Assembly: GCA_027451865.1 (NCBI GenBank)
Contig: DAIDHW010000001.1
Span: 145,798 to 209,797 of the forward strand
Source: Leptolyngbyaceae cyanobacterium clean351
Lineage (GTDB): Bacteria > Cyanobacteriota > Cyanobacteriia > DAIDHW01
Direction: 5' to 3'
Length of the DNA: 64,000 nt
The notes beneath the pieces are model-generated. The model searched no databases. It was not told the origin of the DNA and saw only the letters and a program-made list of their open reading frames with translations. Each line of letters starts with the position of its first letter. Position 1 is the first letter of the stretch. Positions 1 through 9,634 of the stretch are shown one piece after another. The position numbers were made by a program, and so were the translations under genes.

Positions 1-1554
1 GACCTGGTGCGCATGCGGGCTTACATTAGTGCTAACGACCTAGGTACTGACATCCGCGAAACTGAAATCCCAGAAGATGTCCTGGATCTGGCCAAGGAAT
101 ACCGCACCAAACTGGTCGAGTCCCTAGCCGAGGTAGATGATGACCTGATGGCGAAATACTTGGAGGGTGAGGAGCCCACAGAAGCCGAGATCCGTCGTGT
201 CTTGCGGCAAGGGACCATTAGTGGTGCTGTTGTCCCCCTCCTGTGTGGCTCCGCTTTTAAAAATAAGGGGGTCCAAGCCCTCCTAGATGCGGTGATCGAC
301 TATCTGCCTTCCCCAGTAGACATTCCTCCTATCCAGGGGAACCTACCCGACGGCACGGTAGCTGAACGGCCAGCAGACGATGAAGCGCCTCTAGCAGCCT
401 TGGCCTTCAAGATCATGGCGGATAAGTTTGTCGGCCGCCTCACCTTCGTGCGCGTCTACTCTGGGGTACTTAAGAAGGGTACCTACGTGCTCAACTCCTC
501 TAAGCGCAAAAAGGAGCGGGTGTCGCGTCTGATCGTTTTAAAGGCCGATGAGCGAATTGACGTTGACGAACTGCGGGCCGGGGACCTAGGGGCAATCCCG
601 GGTTTGACCGACACTCTGACCGGTGATACGGTTTGTGATGAGGGATCACCGGTGATTCTTGAGTCCCTGTTTATTCCCGAACCAGTGATCTCCGTAGCGG
701 TAGAGCCCAAAACCAAGCAGGACATGGAAAAGCTCTCCAAAGCCCTTAAGGCTCTGTCAGAGGAAGACCCCACCTTCCGCGTCAATATCGATCCGGAAAC
801 CAATCAGACTGTGATTGCTGGCATGGGCGAGCTCCACCTAGAGATTCTGGTGGACCGGATGTTACGGGAATTTAAAGTAGAAGCTAACGTGGGTGCTCCT
901 CAGGTGGCCTACCGGGAGACTATCCGCCGCAGCGTGCGCCAGGAAGGCAAGTTCATCCGCCAAAGCGGTGGTAAGGGTCAGTACGGCCACGTGGTGATCG
1001 AACTCACTCCCGGGGAGCCTGGTAGTGGGTTTCAGTTTGAATCTAAGATTGTCGGTGGGGTGGTTCCCAAAGAATACATTGGTCCCTCAGAACAGGGAAT
1101 CCGGGAAGCCTGTACCTCTGGCGTTATTGCTGGCTACCCAGTGATTGACCTGCGGGCAACTCTGGTGGATGGTTCCTACCACGATGTCGACTCCTCAGAA
1201 ATGGCTTTTAAGATCGCCGGTTCCATGGCCCTTAAGGAAGCAGTGACTAAGGCGTCCCCCGTGCTCCTCGAGCCGGTGATGAAGGTTGAGGTGGAAGTTC
1301 CTGAAGACTTCCTAGGTACAATTATGGGCGATCTCAACTCCCGTCGAGGCCAAATCGAAGGGCAGGAAAAGGCCGCCCAAGGTTACGCCAAAATCGCAGC
1401 CAAGGTTCCCCTAGCTGAGATGTTTGGCTATGCCACCGACGTGCGCTCCCGTACCCAGGGCCGGGGCGTGTTTACAATGGAGTTCAGCCACTACGACGAA
1501 GTCCCTCGGAATGTGGCAGAAGCCATTATCGCCAAAAGCAAAGGCAACGTTTGA
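1..1554 (+). CDS. fusA: Elongation factor G, 5'-truncated by the window edge
   Basis: EF-G is the ribosomal translocase GTPase. The frame is open from base 1 (first residues DLVRMRAYI), so the true start lies to the left. About 517 codons are visible against a usual length near 690, so most of the N-terminal G domain is missing. Visible are the end of the G domain ([19 protein letters not shown]), domain II, the domain III/IV region with GQYGHV and the C-terminal EF-G fold ending near [13 protein letters not shown]. The following gene is tuf, 27 nt downstream, then rpsJ, which is the usual cyanobacterial str-operon order, so rpsL and rpsG are expected upstream outside the window. Identity is certain; only completeness is limited. 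Confidence 0.98.
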   Translation, partial: DLVRMRAYISANDLGTDIRETEIPEDVLDLAKEYRTKLVESLAEVDDDLMAKYLEGEEPTEAEIRRVLRQGTISGAVVPLLCGSAFKNKGVQALLDAVIDYLPSPVDIPPIQGNLPDGTVAERPADDEAPLAALAFKIMADKFVGRLTFVRVYSGVLKKGTYVLNSSKRKKERVSRLIVLKADERIDVDELRAGDLGAIPGLTDTLTGDTVCDEGSPVILESLFIPEPVISVAVEPKTKQDMEKLSKALKALSEEDPTFRVNIDPETNQTVIAGMGELHLEILVDRMLREFKVEANVGAPQVAYRETIRRSVRQEGKFIRQSGGKGQYGHVVIELTPGEPGSGFQFESKIVGGVVPKEYIGPSEQGIREACTSGVIAGYPVIDLRATLVDGSYHDVDSSEMAFKIAGSMALKEAVTKASPVLLEPVMKVEVEVPEDFLGTIMGDLNSRRGQIEGQEKAAQGYAKIAAKVPLAEMFGYATDVRSRTQGRGVFTMEFSHYDEVPRNVAEAIIAKSKGNV

Positions 1555-1581
1555 TGATCATCCCAAAGGAAAAAGGAATCC

Positions 1582-2811
1582 ATGGCACGCGCAAAATTTG
1601 AACGGAACAAACCCCACGTCAACATTGGCACGATTGGTCACGTAGACCATGGCAAAACTACCCTCACAGCTGCCATCACCATGACCCTGGCGGCCATGGG
1701 TCAGGCTACTGCCCGCAAGTATGATGAAATCGACGCTGCCCCAGAAGAAAAGGCCCGCGGGATCACCATCAATACCGCCCACGTGGAGTATCAAACTGCC
1801 AACCGCCACTACGCCCACGTGGATTGTCCCGGTCACGCGGACTACGTGAAAAACATGATCACCGGCGCGGCTCAGATGGACGGGGCGATTTTGGTAGTTT
1901 CTGCTGCTGATGGTCCTATGCCCCAAACTCGGGAGCACATCCTACTAGCCAAGCAGGTAGGGGTCCCCAATATCGTCGTATTCATGAACAAGCAAGACAT
2001 GGTTGACGATGAGGAGCTCCTGGAATTGGTAGAGCTAGAAATTCGCGAGCTATTGAGCAGCTACGACTTTCCGGGGGACGACATTCCCATTGTTAAGGGC
2101 TCAGCCCTCAAAGCACTGGAAAAGATGACCAGCAGCCCTAAGACTGCCCGGGGTGAAGATGAGTGGGTCGACAAGATCTACGAACTAATGGATGCGGTGG
2201 ACGCCTACGTTCCCACTCCTGAGCGGGAAGTAGACAAGCCCTTCCTGATGGCCGTAGAAGACGTTTTCTCCATTACTGGTCGGGGCACAGTAGCCACAGG
2301 CCGGATTGAACGGGGCAAGATCAAGGTGGGTGACACCGTAGAACTGGTGGGAATTAAAAACACGCGCAGCACTACCGTCACTGGCGTGGAAATGTTCCAA
2401 AAAATCCTGGATGAAGGCATGGCCGGAGACAACGTCGGGTTGCTGTTGAGAGGGATCCAAAAACAAGACATCGAACGGGGGATGGTGATTGCCAAGCCCG
2501 GCTCGATCACCCCTCACACTCAATTTGAGTCAGAAGTGTTCATTCTCAAAAAGGAAGAAGGTGGCCGTCACACTCCCTTCTTCCCCGGCTATCGGCCCCA
2601 GTTCTATGTGCGTACTACCGACGTCACCGGTACCATCGATGCCTTCACCGCCGATGATGGTAGTACAGCTGAAATGGTCATGCCTGGAGACCGGATCAAG
2701 ATGACTGTAGAGCTCATTAACGCCATCGCCATCGAACAGGGCATGCGCTTTGCCATCCGGGAAGGCGGTCGGACTGTAGGGGCCGGTGTAGTGTCCAAGA
2801 TCCTCAAGTAA
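1582..2811 (+). CDS. tuf: Elongation factor Tu
   Basis: EF-Tu delivers aminoacyl-tRNA to the ribosomal A site as a GTP complex. The 409-residue protein has the full three-domain length. The P-loop GHVDHGKT is near residue 19, the switch I region includes [16 protein letters not shown], the G3 DCPGH follows near residue 80 and the NKQD guanine motif near 135. The C-terminal domain contains the conserved [18 protein letters not shown] segment. The ATG follows an AAGGAAAAAGGAA purine stretch that serves as ribosome binding site. It sits between fusA and rpsJ and is presumably cotranscribed with them, although a strong hairpin separates it from rpsJ. Confidence 0.99.
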   Translation: MARAKFERNKPHVNIGTIGHVDHGKTTLTAAITMTLAAMGQATARKYDEIDAAPEEKARGITINTAHVEYQTANRHYAHVDCPGHADYVKNMITGAAQMDGAILVVSAADGPMPQTREHILLAKQVGVPNIVVFMNKQDMVDDEELLELVELEIRELLSSYDFPGDDIPIVKGSALKALEKMTSSPKTARGEDEWVDKIYELMDAVDAYVPTPEREVDKPFLMAVEDVFSITGRGTVATGRIERGKIKVGDTVELVGIKNTRSTTVTGVEMFQKILDEGMAGDNVGLLLRGIQKQDIERGMVIAKPGSITPHTQFESEVFILKKEEGGRHTPFFPGYRPQFYVRTTDVTGTIDAFTADDGSTAEMVMPGDRIKMTVELINAIAIEQGMRFAIREGGRTVGAGVVSKILK

Positions 2812-2826
2812 TCCCCTCTGTTTACC

Positions 2827-2855
2827 TCTGTTAGCCATGTTCTATGGCTAACAGA
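2827..2855 (+). terminator. Perfect 12-bp hairpin between tuf and rpsJ
   Basis: A perfect 12-bp inverted repeat (TCTGTTAGCCAT, loop GTTCT, ATGGCTAACAGA) lies 15 nt after the tuf stop. It lacks a downstream T-run, so it is a weak intrinsic terminator at best. It could be an attenuator, an RNA processing site or a 3'-end stabiliser that lowers rpsJ output relative to tuf. The structure is read directly; the role is inferred. Confidence 0.55.
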
Positions 2856-2884
2856 ACTTCCCTTGTACCTTGACAACTAATCCC

Positions 2885-3208
2885 ATGGTCACTATTCAGC
2901 AGCAGAAGATTCGCATTCGCCTCAAGGCTTTTGATCGCCGCCTCCTTGACACCTCCTGTGAAAAGATCGTTGATACGGCTAACCGAACTAATGCCAGTGC
3001 CGTTGGTCCTATCCCCCTGCCCACTAAGCGGCGCATCTACTGCGTACTGCGCTCCCCCCACGTGGACAAAGATTCCCGCGAGCACTTTGAAACGCGCACC
3101 CACTACCGGATCATTGACATTTACCAGCCTTCCTCTAAGACTATTGACGCTTTGATGAAACTAGATCTGCCCTCAGGGGTGGATATTGAGGTCAAACTGG
3201 GGACTTAA
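2885..3208 (+). CDS. rpsJ: 30S ribosomal protein S10
   Basis: S10 is a small-subunit head protein that also serves as NusE in antitermination. From the ATG at 2885 the product is 107 residues beginning [17 protein letters not shown], which matches the normal cyanobacterial N-terminus. A TTG five codons upstream would add MTTNP and is less likely. Conserved S10 segments include [20 protein letters not shown] and [18 protein letters not shown]. Location after tuf matches the fusA-tuf-rpsJ arrangement of cyanobacteria. NusB, its antitermination partner, is also encoded in this window (19165-19794). Confidence 0.97.
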   Translation: MVTIQQQKIRIRLKAFDRRLLDTSCEKIVDTANRTNASAVGPIPLPTKRRIYCVLRSPHVDKDSREHFETRTHYRIIDIYQPSSKTIDALMKLDLPSGVDIEVKLGT

Positions 3209-3259
3209 TCGGGTTACCCATCCGTTACAATGGAAGTCGCAGAGCCCCGGGTCCTGACA

Positions 3260-3901
3260 ATGGTTAGTTCTTCCGTCGCCGTTCGTGAATTGCCCCTGTT
3301 CCCCCTGCCTGAGGTAGTCCTGTTTCCGGGACGCCCCCTGCCCTTGCATGTCTTCGAGTTCCGTTATCGGATCATGATGAATACCATCCTCGAGGGGGAC
3401 CGTCGCTTTGGAGTGCTGATGTGGGACCCCAGAGAGAATAGGCCGGTGACCGTTGGCTGTTGTGCTGAAGTAATCCAGGTTCAAGTTTTGCCTGACGACC
3501 GGATGAAGGTAATTACCCTGGGGCAACAGCGGTTTAGAGTCCTAAACTACGTGCGGGAGAAGCCCTACCGGGTAGGCCTAGTGGAATGGATTGAAGACCA
3601 GCCTGCCACCCGAGACCTCCACATCTTAGCCAGTCGGGTAAATGATGTTTTGCAAGATGTAGTCAGGCTCTCAGCTAAGCTCACCGACCAGGACATGTCA
3701 CCCCGGGATAATATTCCCACATCCCCCCTAGAACTTTCCTACTGGGTAGCCCACAACCTCTACGGAGTGGCTGGGGAGCAGCAAGCACTACTAGAAATGC
3801 AGGATACGGCGGCCCGGTTAGAGCGCGAAATCGAAATTCTCACCTCTGCCCGTAACCACCTTGCTGCCCGGACCGTCCTCAAGGATGCTCTCCAAGATTA
3901 A
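3260..3901 (+). CDS. LON substrate-binding (Lon-N/PUA-like) domain protein
   Basis: The protein is a stand-alone Lon N-terminal domain without the AAA or protease domains of Lon. The segment LPLFPLPEVVLFPGRPLPLH followed by VFEFRYRIMM is the family signature, and the C-terminal third is helical (ARLEREIEILTSARNHLAAR). I take the ATG at 3260 (MVSSSVAVREL), since cyanobacterial homologues begin about there; an ATG at 3230 would add ten residues. It sits 51 nt after rpsJ, a position I recall as conserved in cyanobacteria. Function is not established; a role in substrate recognition or protein quality control is inferred from the domain only. Confidence 0.9.
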   Translation: MVSSSVAVRELPLFPLPEVVLFPGRPLPLHVFEFRYRIMMNTILEGDRRFGVLMWDPRENRPVTVGCCAEVIQVQVLPDDRMKVITLGQQRFRVLNYVREKPYRVGLVEWIEDQPATRDLHILASRVNDVLQDVVRLSAKLTDQDMSPRDNIPTSPLELSYWVAHNLYGVAGEQQALLEMQDTAARLEREIEILTSARNHLAARTVLKDALQD

Positions 3902-3903
3902 CC

Positions 3904-4206
3904 ATGACCCAGCGCCTATCCGATGAGGAACTAGCCCAAGCTTTACTGAGTCTACCTGGCTGGACCCTTGAGCACCAAAAGCTTCATCGTGTCTTTACCT
4001 TTCCCTCCTTTGTAGAAGCTTTTGGTTTCATGACCAGCCTAGCTCTGGTGGCAGAAGCCCTAAGCCACCACCCGGAATGGTCTAACATCTACAATCGGGT
4101 CGTCATTGACCTTACCACCCACGACCAGGGTGGCATAACCACCAAGGACCTGGAATGGGCTCGCCGGGCCGACCATCTTTCCCGGCTCTTTCCATGCAGT
4201 CCCTGA
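3904..4206 (+). CDS. phhB: Pterin-4a-carbinolamine dehydratase
   Basis: This small enzyme dehydrates 4a-hydroxytetrahydropterin and helps recycle pterin cofactors. The 100-residue length is typical. The signature [16 protein letters not shown] contains the paired catalytic histidines, followed by [11 protein letters not shown]. It starts two bases after the stop of the Lon-N gene and overlaps the start of aroB by 13 nt, so the three genes are probably cotranscribed. No phenylalanine hydroxylase is visible in the window, so the pterin-dependent partner is unknown here. Confidence 0.93.
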   Translation: MTQRLSDEELAQALLSLPGWTLEHQKLHRVFTFPSFVEAFGFMTSLALVAEALSHHPEWSNIYNRVVIDLTTHDQGGITTKDLEWARRADHLSRLFPCSP

Positions 4207-5288
4207 TCACAGTTGAACTGCCTGAAAACCCCTACCAGGTACTCATCAGCCCTGGGGTCCTGGCCTCCCTGGCCGAACACCTGCAAACCTTGAGACTAGG
4301 CCGCAAAATCCTGGTGGTCACTAACCCCACCCTCCAGCGTCACTACGGCCAGCAGGTGGTTACGTCCCTAGAAGCCCAGGGGTTTTCCGTAGGGGTATGT
4401 ATACTGCCAGCTGGAGAACGCTACAAAACCCTCCGCTCTGTGCAGAAGATCTACGACGCTGCTCTAGACCAGCAATTAGAGCGCTCCAGTACCCTGGTAG
4501 CCTTAGGGGGTGGGGTGGTAGGGGATATGGCCGGCTTTGCTGCCGCCACCTGGCTGCGGGGGATTGGGGTGGTCCAAGTGCCCACCAGCCTCCTGGCGAT
4601 GGTAGATGCTTCCATTGGCGGCAAGACTGGTGTTAATCATCCCCGGGGTAAGAACCTGATCGGAGCATTCCATCAACCACGGCTGGTAGTTATTGACCCC
4701 CAAGTCCTCAAGACCCTGCCCCGCCGGGAATTTCGCGCAGGTATGGCAGAGGTGATTAAGTACGGTGTGGTCTGGGACCAGACCCTATTTACCCATCTCG
4801 AAGCCCAATCCCGCCTCGATAACCTCCTTACTCCCGAGGCTCTACAGGTGGTCCTAACCCGCTCCTGCACCGCCAAAGCCCAGATTGTCGGTCAGGACGA
4901 GCGGGAGGCGGGGCTGAGGGCTATTCTTAACTACGGCCATACCATCGGCCACGCCCTAGAAAGCCTGACCAACTATCGCCTCATCAACCATGGGGAGGCC
5001 GTTGCCCTGGGTATGGGCCTGGCGGGGGAATTAGCCCTGAAGCTAGGACTGTGGGACCAAACCTCCTACCAACGTCAGCAGACCCTCCTAGAGCGAGCTG
5101 GCTTGGCAATCCCTATGCCTACTGGTTTAGAGCCCCAGGCTGTCCTTGCCTGTCTGCAGACGGATAAAAAAGTCATGGCGGGGCGGGTTAGATTTGTGCT
5201 CCCCACCGGCCTGGGTTCGGCGATAGTCACCGACCAGGTCCCTAGGGACTTAGTGGAGCAACTGTTGGTGAACCATCTGGGGGCCTGA
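4194..5288 (+). CDS. aroB: 3-dehydroquinate synthase
   Basis: AroB converts DAHP to 3-dehydroquinate, the second step of the shikimate pathway, using NAD and a divalent metal. The 364-residue protein carries the NAD-binding [19 protein letters not shown] segment, the [17 protein letters not shown] loop, and metal-ligand regions HGEAVALGM and [12 protein letters not shown] place the start at ATG 4194 ([16 protein letters not shown]), overlapping phhB by 13 nt; an in-frame upstream ATG at 4155 gives a non-homologous extension. Other chorismate-related genes (tyrA, menF, aroH) lie at 25-28 kb but are not linked in an operon. Confidence 0.97.
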   Translation: MQSLITVELPENPYQVLISPGVLASLAEHLQTLRLGRKILVVTNPTLQRHYGQQVVTSLEAQGFSVGVCILPAGERYKTLRSVQKIYDAALDQQLERSSTLVALGGGVVGDMAGFAAATWLRGIGVVQVPTSLLAMVDASIGGKTGVNHPRGKNLIGAFHQPRLVVIDPQVLKTLPRREFRAGMAEVIKYGVVWDQTLFTHLEAQSRLDNLLTPEALQVVLTRSCTAKAQIVGQDEREAGLRAILNYGHTIGHALESLTNYRLINHGEAVALGMGLAGELALKLGLWDQTSYQRQQTLLERAGLAIPMPTGLEPQAVLACLQTDKKVMAGRVRFVLPTGLGSAIVTDQVPRDLVEQLLVNHLGA

Positions 5289-5480
5289 AGAGCCCCTGGC
5301 AAATTCGGGAGAGCCGGATACCTTAGGGGGATAAGATGGGGGGATAAATCATGGTGCCAGCTAGGTACTCTGATTGTATGACCCTAGGTTTGGTGTGGGC
5401 TACACACAAATTATCACTTCAGGTAAGTGCTCGCAGGGTCTCCAGACTAGCTGGCCAACCTTTATCAATACCCAAAATCC

Positions 5481-6401
5481 ATGTATAAGACTTTAGAACT
5501 ACCATCCCTGTTACTGAGTGCAGTTGGCGCGGTTGCTGCCATCATCACCCATCAAGTGGCCGTGGCAGTCCTGCCCTTTTCCCTGAGCTTAGGTTTAGGG
5601 TGGCTGGATCGTCAAGCACAATTGCAGCAATCCCTTGCTCTCAAGGAAAGCATCCAACGGCTAACTCCCACGATGGAAACCCTAGAGGCGCAATTGCAGT
5701 CTCTGCGCCAGAGTTTCAACCGCCGCTCTGAGCCGGAACAAATCAGTGCCCTACAGCAGAGCCTAATGAAACTAGAGCAATCGGCAACTGAAATCCACCA
5801 GCTCCTACCGGCTATCCAAACTAACACCGAGCGGCTAGAGGTCCTTGAGTCCCAGCTACCAACGATCCAGACTGCCACTGGACGGTTAGACCATTTGGAA
5901 CCTCTAGTCGGCACCCTAGAGGCTCAGCAAGGTCAGCTGCTGGTTCGCTTGAGTGACCTCTGTGCCACCTTGAGTCAATGGCAGGCTCAGTTAACTGCCT
6001 TCAAGGAAGAGTTTGAACAGCGATCCGAACCCCAGCAGATTGCCAGTCTGCAACAGGGGTTAGCCAACCTGGCAGACTCTCTAACCAACCTCCAGCAATT
6101 TATCCCTCGCCTAGAGGAGTATACCCAACGGATTGGCACCCTTGAGACTTTAATCAGCGACATCAGAGCCCACCAGAATCTGGTAGATGCTCAGCTAGCA
6201 GAAATTTGGCCGGCTCCCCAGGGAGAGCAACCAGTTCTGGAGTTCCTAGCCCCCTCCCGGGAGGAAGAGCCTTCCGAGGAAAGCCTCCAGCCCCCGCGTC
6301 AGTCCATCCAGGAACGCGGTAAACCCAAGGACGAACAAGCAAGACGGGAGGAGGAGGGTGTTGAAACCCTAGAGAGTTTTTTTGATGAGTTGTTGTTTTA
6401 G
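5481..6401 (+). CDS. Membrane-anchored coiled-coil protein, function unknown
   Basis: The 306-residue product has one or two hydrophobic segments at its N-terminus (about residues 8-40), then a long heptad-rich region to about 245 with repeated blocks such as EQISALQQSLMKLEQS and QQIASLQQGLANLADS, and an acidic, Pro-rich tail ending ESFFDELLF. The internal similarity suggests duplication of a unit of roughly 100 residues (FNRRSEPEQI versus FEQRSEPQQI). I do not recognise a named family. The layout suggests a membrane-tethered structural or scaffold protein. It is preceded by a 192-nt non-coding stretch and converges on fmdB with only 7 nt between the genes. Confidence 0.75.
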   Translation: MYKTLELPSLLLSAVGAVAAIITHQVAVAVLPFSLSLGLGWLDRQAQLQQSLALKESIQRLTPTMETLEAQLQSLRQSFNRRSEPEQISALQQSLMKLEQSATEIHQLLPAIQTNTERLEVLESQLPTIQTATGRLDHLEPLVGTLEAQQGQLLVRLSDLCATLSQWQAQLTAFKEEFEQRSEPQQIASLQQGLANLADSLTNLQQFIPRLEEYTQRIGTLETLISDIRAHQNLVDAQLAEIWPAPQGEQPVLEFLAPSREEEPSEESLQPPRQSIQERGKPKDEQARREEEGVETLESFFDELLF

Positions 6402-6408
6402 GGTCGGG

Positions 6409-6666
6409 TTAATGGCCAATCATCCAAGGGCGGTGGGTGGCTTGATGAACCCGGGGCTTCCCCTCATCCCTTGATTTAGTGACTAGTCGAGGTTCAGGGT
6501 CAGGGCGCTTCGGACGCAGGGGGCTTGATAGGAGGGTGGGAGCAGAAAAAATCCGCCTTCCCTCTCCTTGGCAGACGGGGCAGTTGGCGGGGGCAGCAGA
6601 CTCTGCCATGGTACGCCAAAGATCAAAGGTACCACAGGAATTACAGCGAAATTCGTACAAAGGCAT
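6409..6666 (-). CDS. fmdB: FmdB-type zinc-ribbon protein
   Basis: An 85-residue protein beginning MPLYEFRCNSCGTFDLW, with CxxC pairs at CNSC and CPVC, is the FmdB/CxxC_CxxC regulatory-protein fold. In Methylophilus the fmdB product is associated with expression of formamidase; biochemical function remains uncertain. Here it is the third gene after the NCS1 permease and fmdA on the minus strand, 59 nt downstream of fmdA, which supports a link to amide use. The C-terminal half is basic and probably disordered. Confidence 0.88.
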   Translation of the reverse strand: MPLYEFRCNSCGTFDLWRTMAESAAPANCPVCQGEGRRIFSAPTLLSSPLRPKRPDPEPRLVTKSRDEGKPRVHQATHRPWMIGH

Positions 6667-6725
6667 GGGACCAACAATCTAGAAGGGGGGCCGAGACCGA
6701 ATCCCGACCCCCAAGGACAATTAAC

Positions 6726-7931
6726 CTAAACCGGCAGTATATCCTGGTCGAATATTTCCGTGGGGATAGCTAGAGTACAACAGGCGTTGGGAATGTCGAC
6801 GATCCCGCTGACCCGCCCCTCAATGGGGGCACAACTTAGGAGCAAGTAGGCTTGCTCACCGGTATAGCCAAACTTTTTCAGGTACTCGATGGCATTAAGG
6901 CAAGCCCGGCGGTAAGCTACGTGCACATCAAGGTAGTACTGTTTGCCTGTGAACTCATCTACGGAGATCCCCTCGAACACCAGGTACTCCGAGTAGCGAG
7001 GCTCAACCGGACCGGTTTTGAAGACCGGATTCACTAAGCCGTACTTCTCAACTCCCCCTTTGATCAAATCAACATGCAGGTCAAGATAACCAGACATTTC
7101 AATTGCCCCGCAGAAGGAGATCTCTCCGTCTCCCTGGGAAAAGTGAATATCCCCCATGGAAAGTTTGGCACCCTCCACATAGACCGGGAAGTAGATCCGG
7201 GTACCGCGGGAGAGGTTTTTGATGTCACAGTTCCCCCCGTGTTCCCGGGGTGGCACGGTCCGGGCTCCCTCGGCGGCTACCCGGGCAAATTCACTAGCGG
7301 GAAGCTGACCCAAAATGGCGTTTTGCGGGTTGGGTAGGGCCGCCAATACGGGCTTGTCACCTGCGAAGCCGGTGCCGTAGGAACGCAGGTCGTAGGTGCT
7401 GTCAACTAATTCCTTTTCCCGCTGATTCCACTTCTTGAGTAACTCAGGGGAAGGGGCACAGCCAATCAGCCCTGGGTGGGTAATGCCGGCAAATCTGACC
7501 CCGGGAATGTGGCGGGAGCTGGTATAGATGCCCTGAAAGTCCCAGATGGCCTTAGCGGCCTGGGGGTAGTGGTCAGTGAGAAAACCTCCCCCATTGTTCT
7601 TGTCGAAGATGCCAGTAAAGCCCCACTCATCTCCCTGTAAAGCCCCAATATCCACGATCTCAACTACTAGAATATCCCCGGGCTGAGCGCCATTGACCCA
7701 CACCGGGCCGCTCAGAACGTGAACAACACTCAAGTCCACATCGCGGACGTCATCGGGGCTGTCATTATTTTTGATCTGCCCATCGGTCCAATCCTTACAC
7801 TCAATCCGGAAAACATCCCCCGGATTAACCGAGACGGCAGCAGGGATATCAGGGTGCCAACGATTGTGACCAGGTAACTCCTGCTGGTCCATCGGCTTGG
7901 TTAGGTCTACTTTGAACAGAGTTTTAGGCAC
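6726..7931 (-). CDS. fmdA: Formamidase/acetamidase
   Basis: FmdA hydrolyses short aliphatic amides, chiefly formamide, to the acid and ammonia. The product (401 residues) is full length and contains FmdA/AmdA family segments: HNRWHPDIPAAVSVNPGD, QPGDILVVEIVDIG, FAGITHPGLIGCAPS, REHGGNCDIKNLSRG and HFSQGDGEISFCGAIE. I choose the GTG at 7931 because AGGAG ends 6 nt before it; the TTG at 7937 directly abuts AGGAG and cannot be served by it. It follows the NCS1-type transporter by about 50 nt and precedes fmdB, so uptake, hydrolysis and regulation of an amide are probably encoded in one leftward operon supplying ammonium. Confidence 0.95.
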   Translation of the reverse strand: MPKTLFKVDLTKPMDQQELPGHNRWHPDIPAAVSVNPGDVFRIECKDWTDGQIKNNDSPDDVRDVDLSVVHVLSGPVWVNGAQPGDILVVEIVDIGALQGDEWGFTGIFDKNNGGGFLTDHYPQAAKAIWDFQGIYTSSRHIPGVRFAGITHPGLIGCAPSPELLKKWNQREKELVDSTYDLRSYGTGFAGDKPVLAALPNPQNAILGQLPASEFARVAAEGARTVPPREHGGNCDIKNLSRGTRIYFPVYVEGAKLSMGDIHFSQGDGEISFCGAIEMSGYLDLHVDLIKGGVEKYGLVNPVFKTGPVEPRYSEYLVFEGISVDEFTGKQYYLDVHVAYRRACLNAIEYLKKFGYTGEQAYLLLSCAPIEGRVSGIVDIPNACCTLAIPTEIFDQDILPV

Positions 7932-7987
7932 AAACAACTCCTAGATAAAGAGGAAAAAGAGCAAATAGGTGGCACCCCAGCCAAGAC

Positions 7988-9634
7988 CTAGGCGGCGGGG
8001 GCAACCTTACAGGCGTCATGGCACTGGGCATCCAGACTACAGCACAGGGAGCAGATAGGTCCGTCGTATACGGGACAAAAGGCCATGTCTTCCCGCTCAT
8101 ACTGGTAATCACAGATGGAGCAGGTGGTCAATTCAGCCACGTCTGGGTTGTCGTGGAAGTGCTCATCTTGCCGGGCAATGTAGTACTTGCCGCCGGTGAC
8201 TACGGCGATAATTGGGGACAGGACGAAAGCTAACCCCAGGGCAATGAAGGTGGAGAAAGCTTGGGGACCCGGACCCATCAGCCCAAAGAAGGCAATGACC
8301 GAGACCACGGAAGCAATCAACATGGAGCCAAAGCCCACGGGGTTGAAATTGTACAGGTGCGCTCGCTTGAACTCAATGTAGGAGGGGCTCAGGCCCAGGG
8401 GTTTGTTGATGATCAGATCGGCCACCAAGGCACCCACCCAAGCAATGGCCACGTTGGAATAGAAGCCCAACACCCACAGGAGCGTATTGAACACTCCCAA
8501 CTCCATCAGAGTTAGGGCAATGGCAACGTGAAATATGAGCCAGACCACCCGGCCAGGGTGAGCGTGGGTAAGACGAGAGAAGAAGTTAGACCAGGAGAGT
8601 GAACCAGAGTAGGCGTTGGTGACGTTGATTTTGATTTGGGAGAGGACGACAAAGAAGGTAGCCAGGGCTAGGTAAATGGCAGGGTTGGAAAAGATAGCCT
8701 TGAAGCCCTCCACGTACATGTGGATTGGCTCGTTTGCCTTAGCAATGTCGATCCCGTTCGAGACCGCCAAGGAGGTGAAAAAGGAACCGGCCCACTGTTT
8801 CCATGCCCCGAGGATCACCCAGCCCGGGCCAGCCAGAATCACCGCCCACCACCATTTACCATTGTTCTTTTCGGTCTTCTCTGGCATGAAGCGCAGGTAG
8901 TCCACCTGTTCACCAATCTGGGCGATTAGGGACAAGGCCACCCCAGCTCCGGAGGCGCAAAGGAGAATGTCAAATCCAGCGCCACTCGGCGACTTACCAG
9001 CAAAGCTCATCCAGTTGCTCCAGGCATTGGGGTCCTTGACGAGCACGGCGAAGAAGGGAGCAAACATCATCGTCAACCATATTGGTTGGGTCCACACTTG
9101 CAGTTGGGCCAGAAGGGTCATGCCAAAAACCACAAGTGGGATAATCACGATGGTGCACAGGACATAACCAATCGGCAGGGGAAGTTGGAAATAAAGCTCC
9201 AATGCCTGGGACATAATTGCCCCTTCCAAGGCAAAAAAGATGAAACAAAAAGAGGCGTAAATCACCGATGTCAGGGTTGAACCAATGTAGCCAAAACCTG
9301 CCCCTCTAGTCAGCAGGTCCATATCGATGTTGTACTTGGAAGCATAGTAGGCGATTGGCACCCCAGTGACAAAGATAATTACTGCCGAGATGAAGATTGC
9401 CCAGAAGGAATTAGCAAAACCAGAGCTGATGGCAATTGAGCCTCCAATGGCAAAGTCTGCCATATAAGAGATCCCCCCCAAAGCCGCGTTGGCCACGGTG
9501 TACTCTGACCAACGACGGAAGGACTTGGGAGCGTAACGCAGGGAATAGTCCTCCAGGGTTTCATTCACTACCCAGGCGTGGTAGTGCCGTCGTGATTTCT
9601 CGAGTCTAACGGCTGCGGTTGCCGGTTTTTCCAT
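7988..9634 (-). CDS. NCS1-family permease with Cys-rich metal-binding tail
   Basis: The 548-residue protein is a multi-pass membrane transporter of the nucleobase-cation-symport-1 (cytosine/purine/allantoin permease) type, with about 12 hydrophobic segments between residues 45 and 490. The last 45 residues are soluble and hold eight cysteines in the pattern CSIC, FCPV, CSLCC, QCHDAC, which suggests one or two bound metals. I recall the same tail in NCS1 permeases fused to histidine kinases, where it may couple transport to sensing. ATG 9634 (MEKPATAAV) is preferred over TTG 9652. As first gene of the fmd operon it probably imports formamide, acetamide or urea-like compounds. Specificity is inferred from context. 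Confidence 0.85.
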   Translation of the reverse strand: MEKPATAAVRLEKSRRHYHAWVVNETLEDYSLRYAPKSFRRWSEYTVANAALGGISYMADFAIGGSIAISSGFANSFWAIFISAVIIFVTGVPIAYYASKYNIDMDLLTRGAGFGYIGSTLTSVIYASFCFIFFALEGAIMSQALELYFQLPLPIGYVLCTIVIIPLVVFGMTLLAQLQVWTQPIWLTMMFAPFFAVLVKDPNAWSNWMSFAGKSPSGAGFDILLCASGAGVALSLIAQIGEQVDYLRFMPEKTEKNNGKWWWAVILAGPGWVILGAWKQWAGSFFTSLAVSNGIDIAKANEPIHMYVEGFKAIFSNPAIYLALATFFVVLSQIKINVTNAYSGSLSWSNFFSRLTHAHPGRVVWLIFHVAIALTLMELGVFNTLLWVLGFYSNVAIAWVGALVADLIINKPLGLSPSYIEFKRAHLYNFNPVGFGSMLIASVVSVIAFFGLMGPGPQAFSTFIALGLAFVLSPIIAVVTGGKYYIARQDEHFHDNPDVAELTTCSICDYQYEREDMAFCPVYDGPICSLCCSLDAQCHDACKVAPAA

